Origin: an uncultured Coriobacteriaceae bacterium
GTDB taxonomy: Bacteria; Actinomycetota; Coriobacteriia; Coriobacteriales; UMGS124
Direction: 5' to 3'
Assembly: GCA_902783515.1 (NCBI GenBank)
Contig: CACZRK010000273.1
Location: 1 to 31,984 of the forward strand
DNA length: 31,984 nucleotides
A program made the translations under genes and the position numbers. The notes beneath the pieces were generated by a model that saw only the letters and a program-made list of their open reading frames with translations, did no database searches and was not told the origin of the DNA. Shown here one piece after another: positions 31,664-31,984 of the stretch (position 1 is its first letter; every line of letters begins with the position of its first letter).

Positions 31664-31984
31664 ATGGCTGAGATGGACCCCCTATACGAGAACGCGCTCT
31701 TCATCTGGGGCGACGTCGCCGATCTCTCCAGAAGCTACGCTCCCGATCCGACCATCCAGGCATGGGTCGGACGCCTGAAGCCCGTCTCGTTCGACGGCTC
31801 CACGTTTGTGGCCGCCACGCAGCTGCGCTGGACCGAGCGCAAGATCATGACGACGTATCGAGAGGTCATCGAGCACTTCCTCTACGAGATCACGCTCGAG
31901 CACGTGAGCTTCAGCGTCGTCGTCGACCCCTCGCTGTTCCAGGACGGCGCGCCGGCCGCGACGCCCGTCGGGGCGATGACGCCC
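31664..31984 (+). CDS. dnaA: Chromosomal replication initiator DnaA, N-terminal part (3' end outside window)
   Basis: The first 107 codons are visible and the frame is open at the window end. The N-terminal domain I pattern is seen: ENALFIWGDVADLSRSYAP, then IQAWVGRLKPVSFDGSTFVAA and RWTERKIMTTYREVIEHFL. The AAA+ and DNA-binding domains are not included, so box specificity cannot be read here. GGAGTGAG lies just before the ATG at 31664; the ATG at 31673 is an alternative. Its position after oriC and opposite rpmH confirms the assignment. Confidence 0.9.
   Translation, partial: MAEMDPLYENALFIWGDVADLSRSYAPDPTIQAWVGRLKPVSFDGSTFVAATQLRWTERKIMTTYREVIEHFLYEITLEHVSFSVVVDPSLFQDGAPAATPVGAMTP

Noticed and set aside
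29896..31704. A 602-codon minus-strand frame antisense to the ATPase gene
   Set aside because: The plus strand has clear ATPase and winged-helix motifs; the antisense frame also overlaps the dnaA start.

Overview
The window is chromosomal DNA from a high-GC Gram-positive bacterium, most likely a coriobacterium (class Coriobacteriia, Olsenella/Atopobiaceae- or Eggerthella-like). This is inferred from three things: strongly GC-biased codons, a LuxR-type regulator fused to a polytopic membrane domain (a family greatly expanded in that class), and Tat-exported molybdopterin/iron-sulfur respiratory genes beside an actinobacterial-style origin. No rRNA, tRNA, CRISPR array, transposase or phage gene was seen.

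Layout. 1-1553: a WYL-domain regulator pair (PafB/PafC-like), the first cut by the window edge. 1554-2253: a gene-poor stretch with an unusual pair of A/T-flanked hairpins, a terminator and short GC-rich repeats. 2254-6964: a DinG-type exonuclease-helicase (minus strand), a tail-anchored protein of unknown function and a flavodoxin-like protein. 7025-10913: a membrane LuxR regulator, divergent from an unknown acidic protein and a degenerate NifU-like protein with a new cysteine-rich tail. 11145-18652: a redox island in which an aldehyde:ferredoxin oxidoreductase (AOR) family enzyme is divergent from a four-cluster ferredoxin, a DMSO-reductase-family catalytic subunit, a second four-cluster ferredoxin and an NrfD/PsrC membrane subunit. 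The last three have the composition of a complex iron-sulfur molybdoenzyme that exchanges electrons with the quinone pool. 18653-22425: Nudix hydrolase, a three-TM membrane protein, rlmN and a YtxH-like protein.

22536-31984 is the replication-origin region. On the minus strand lies the conserved block rpmH-rnpA-yidD-yidC-khpB(jag)-rsmG-parA-parB. Three parS sites lie between parA and khpB. On the plus strand is dnaA, cut by the window end. Between rpmH and dnaA lies an AT-rich oriC with seven copies of a DnaA-box-like 9-mer (TTTTCAACA) in helically phased pairs. Next to it is a 707-residue protein not usually found at origins: a GHKL ATPase domain, a long Gly/Gln/Pro/Tyr-rich segment and a C-terminal winged helix. 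A 23-bp motif from the middle of oriC recurs, with two differences, about 4.8 kb away between parA and the first parS. These observations (a divergent box, an origin-linked ATPase/winged-helix protein and a shared oriC/par motif) are the best candidate for an undescribed system here, possibly a lineage-specific control of initiation or origin segregation. That function is inference; the sequence shows only architecture and linkage.
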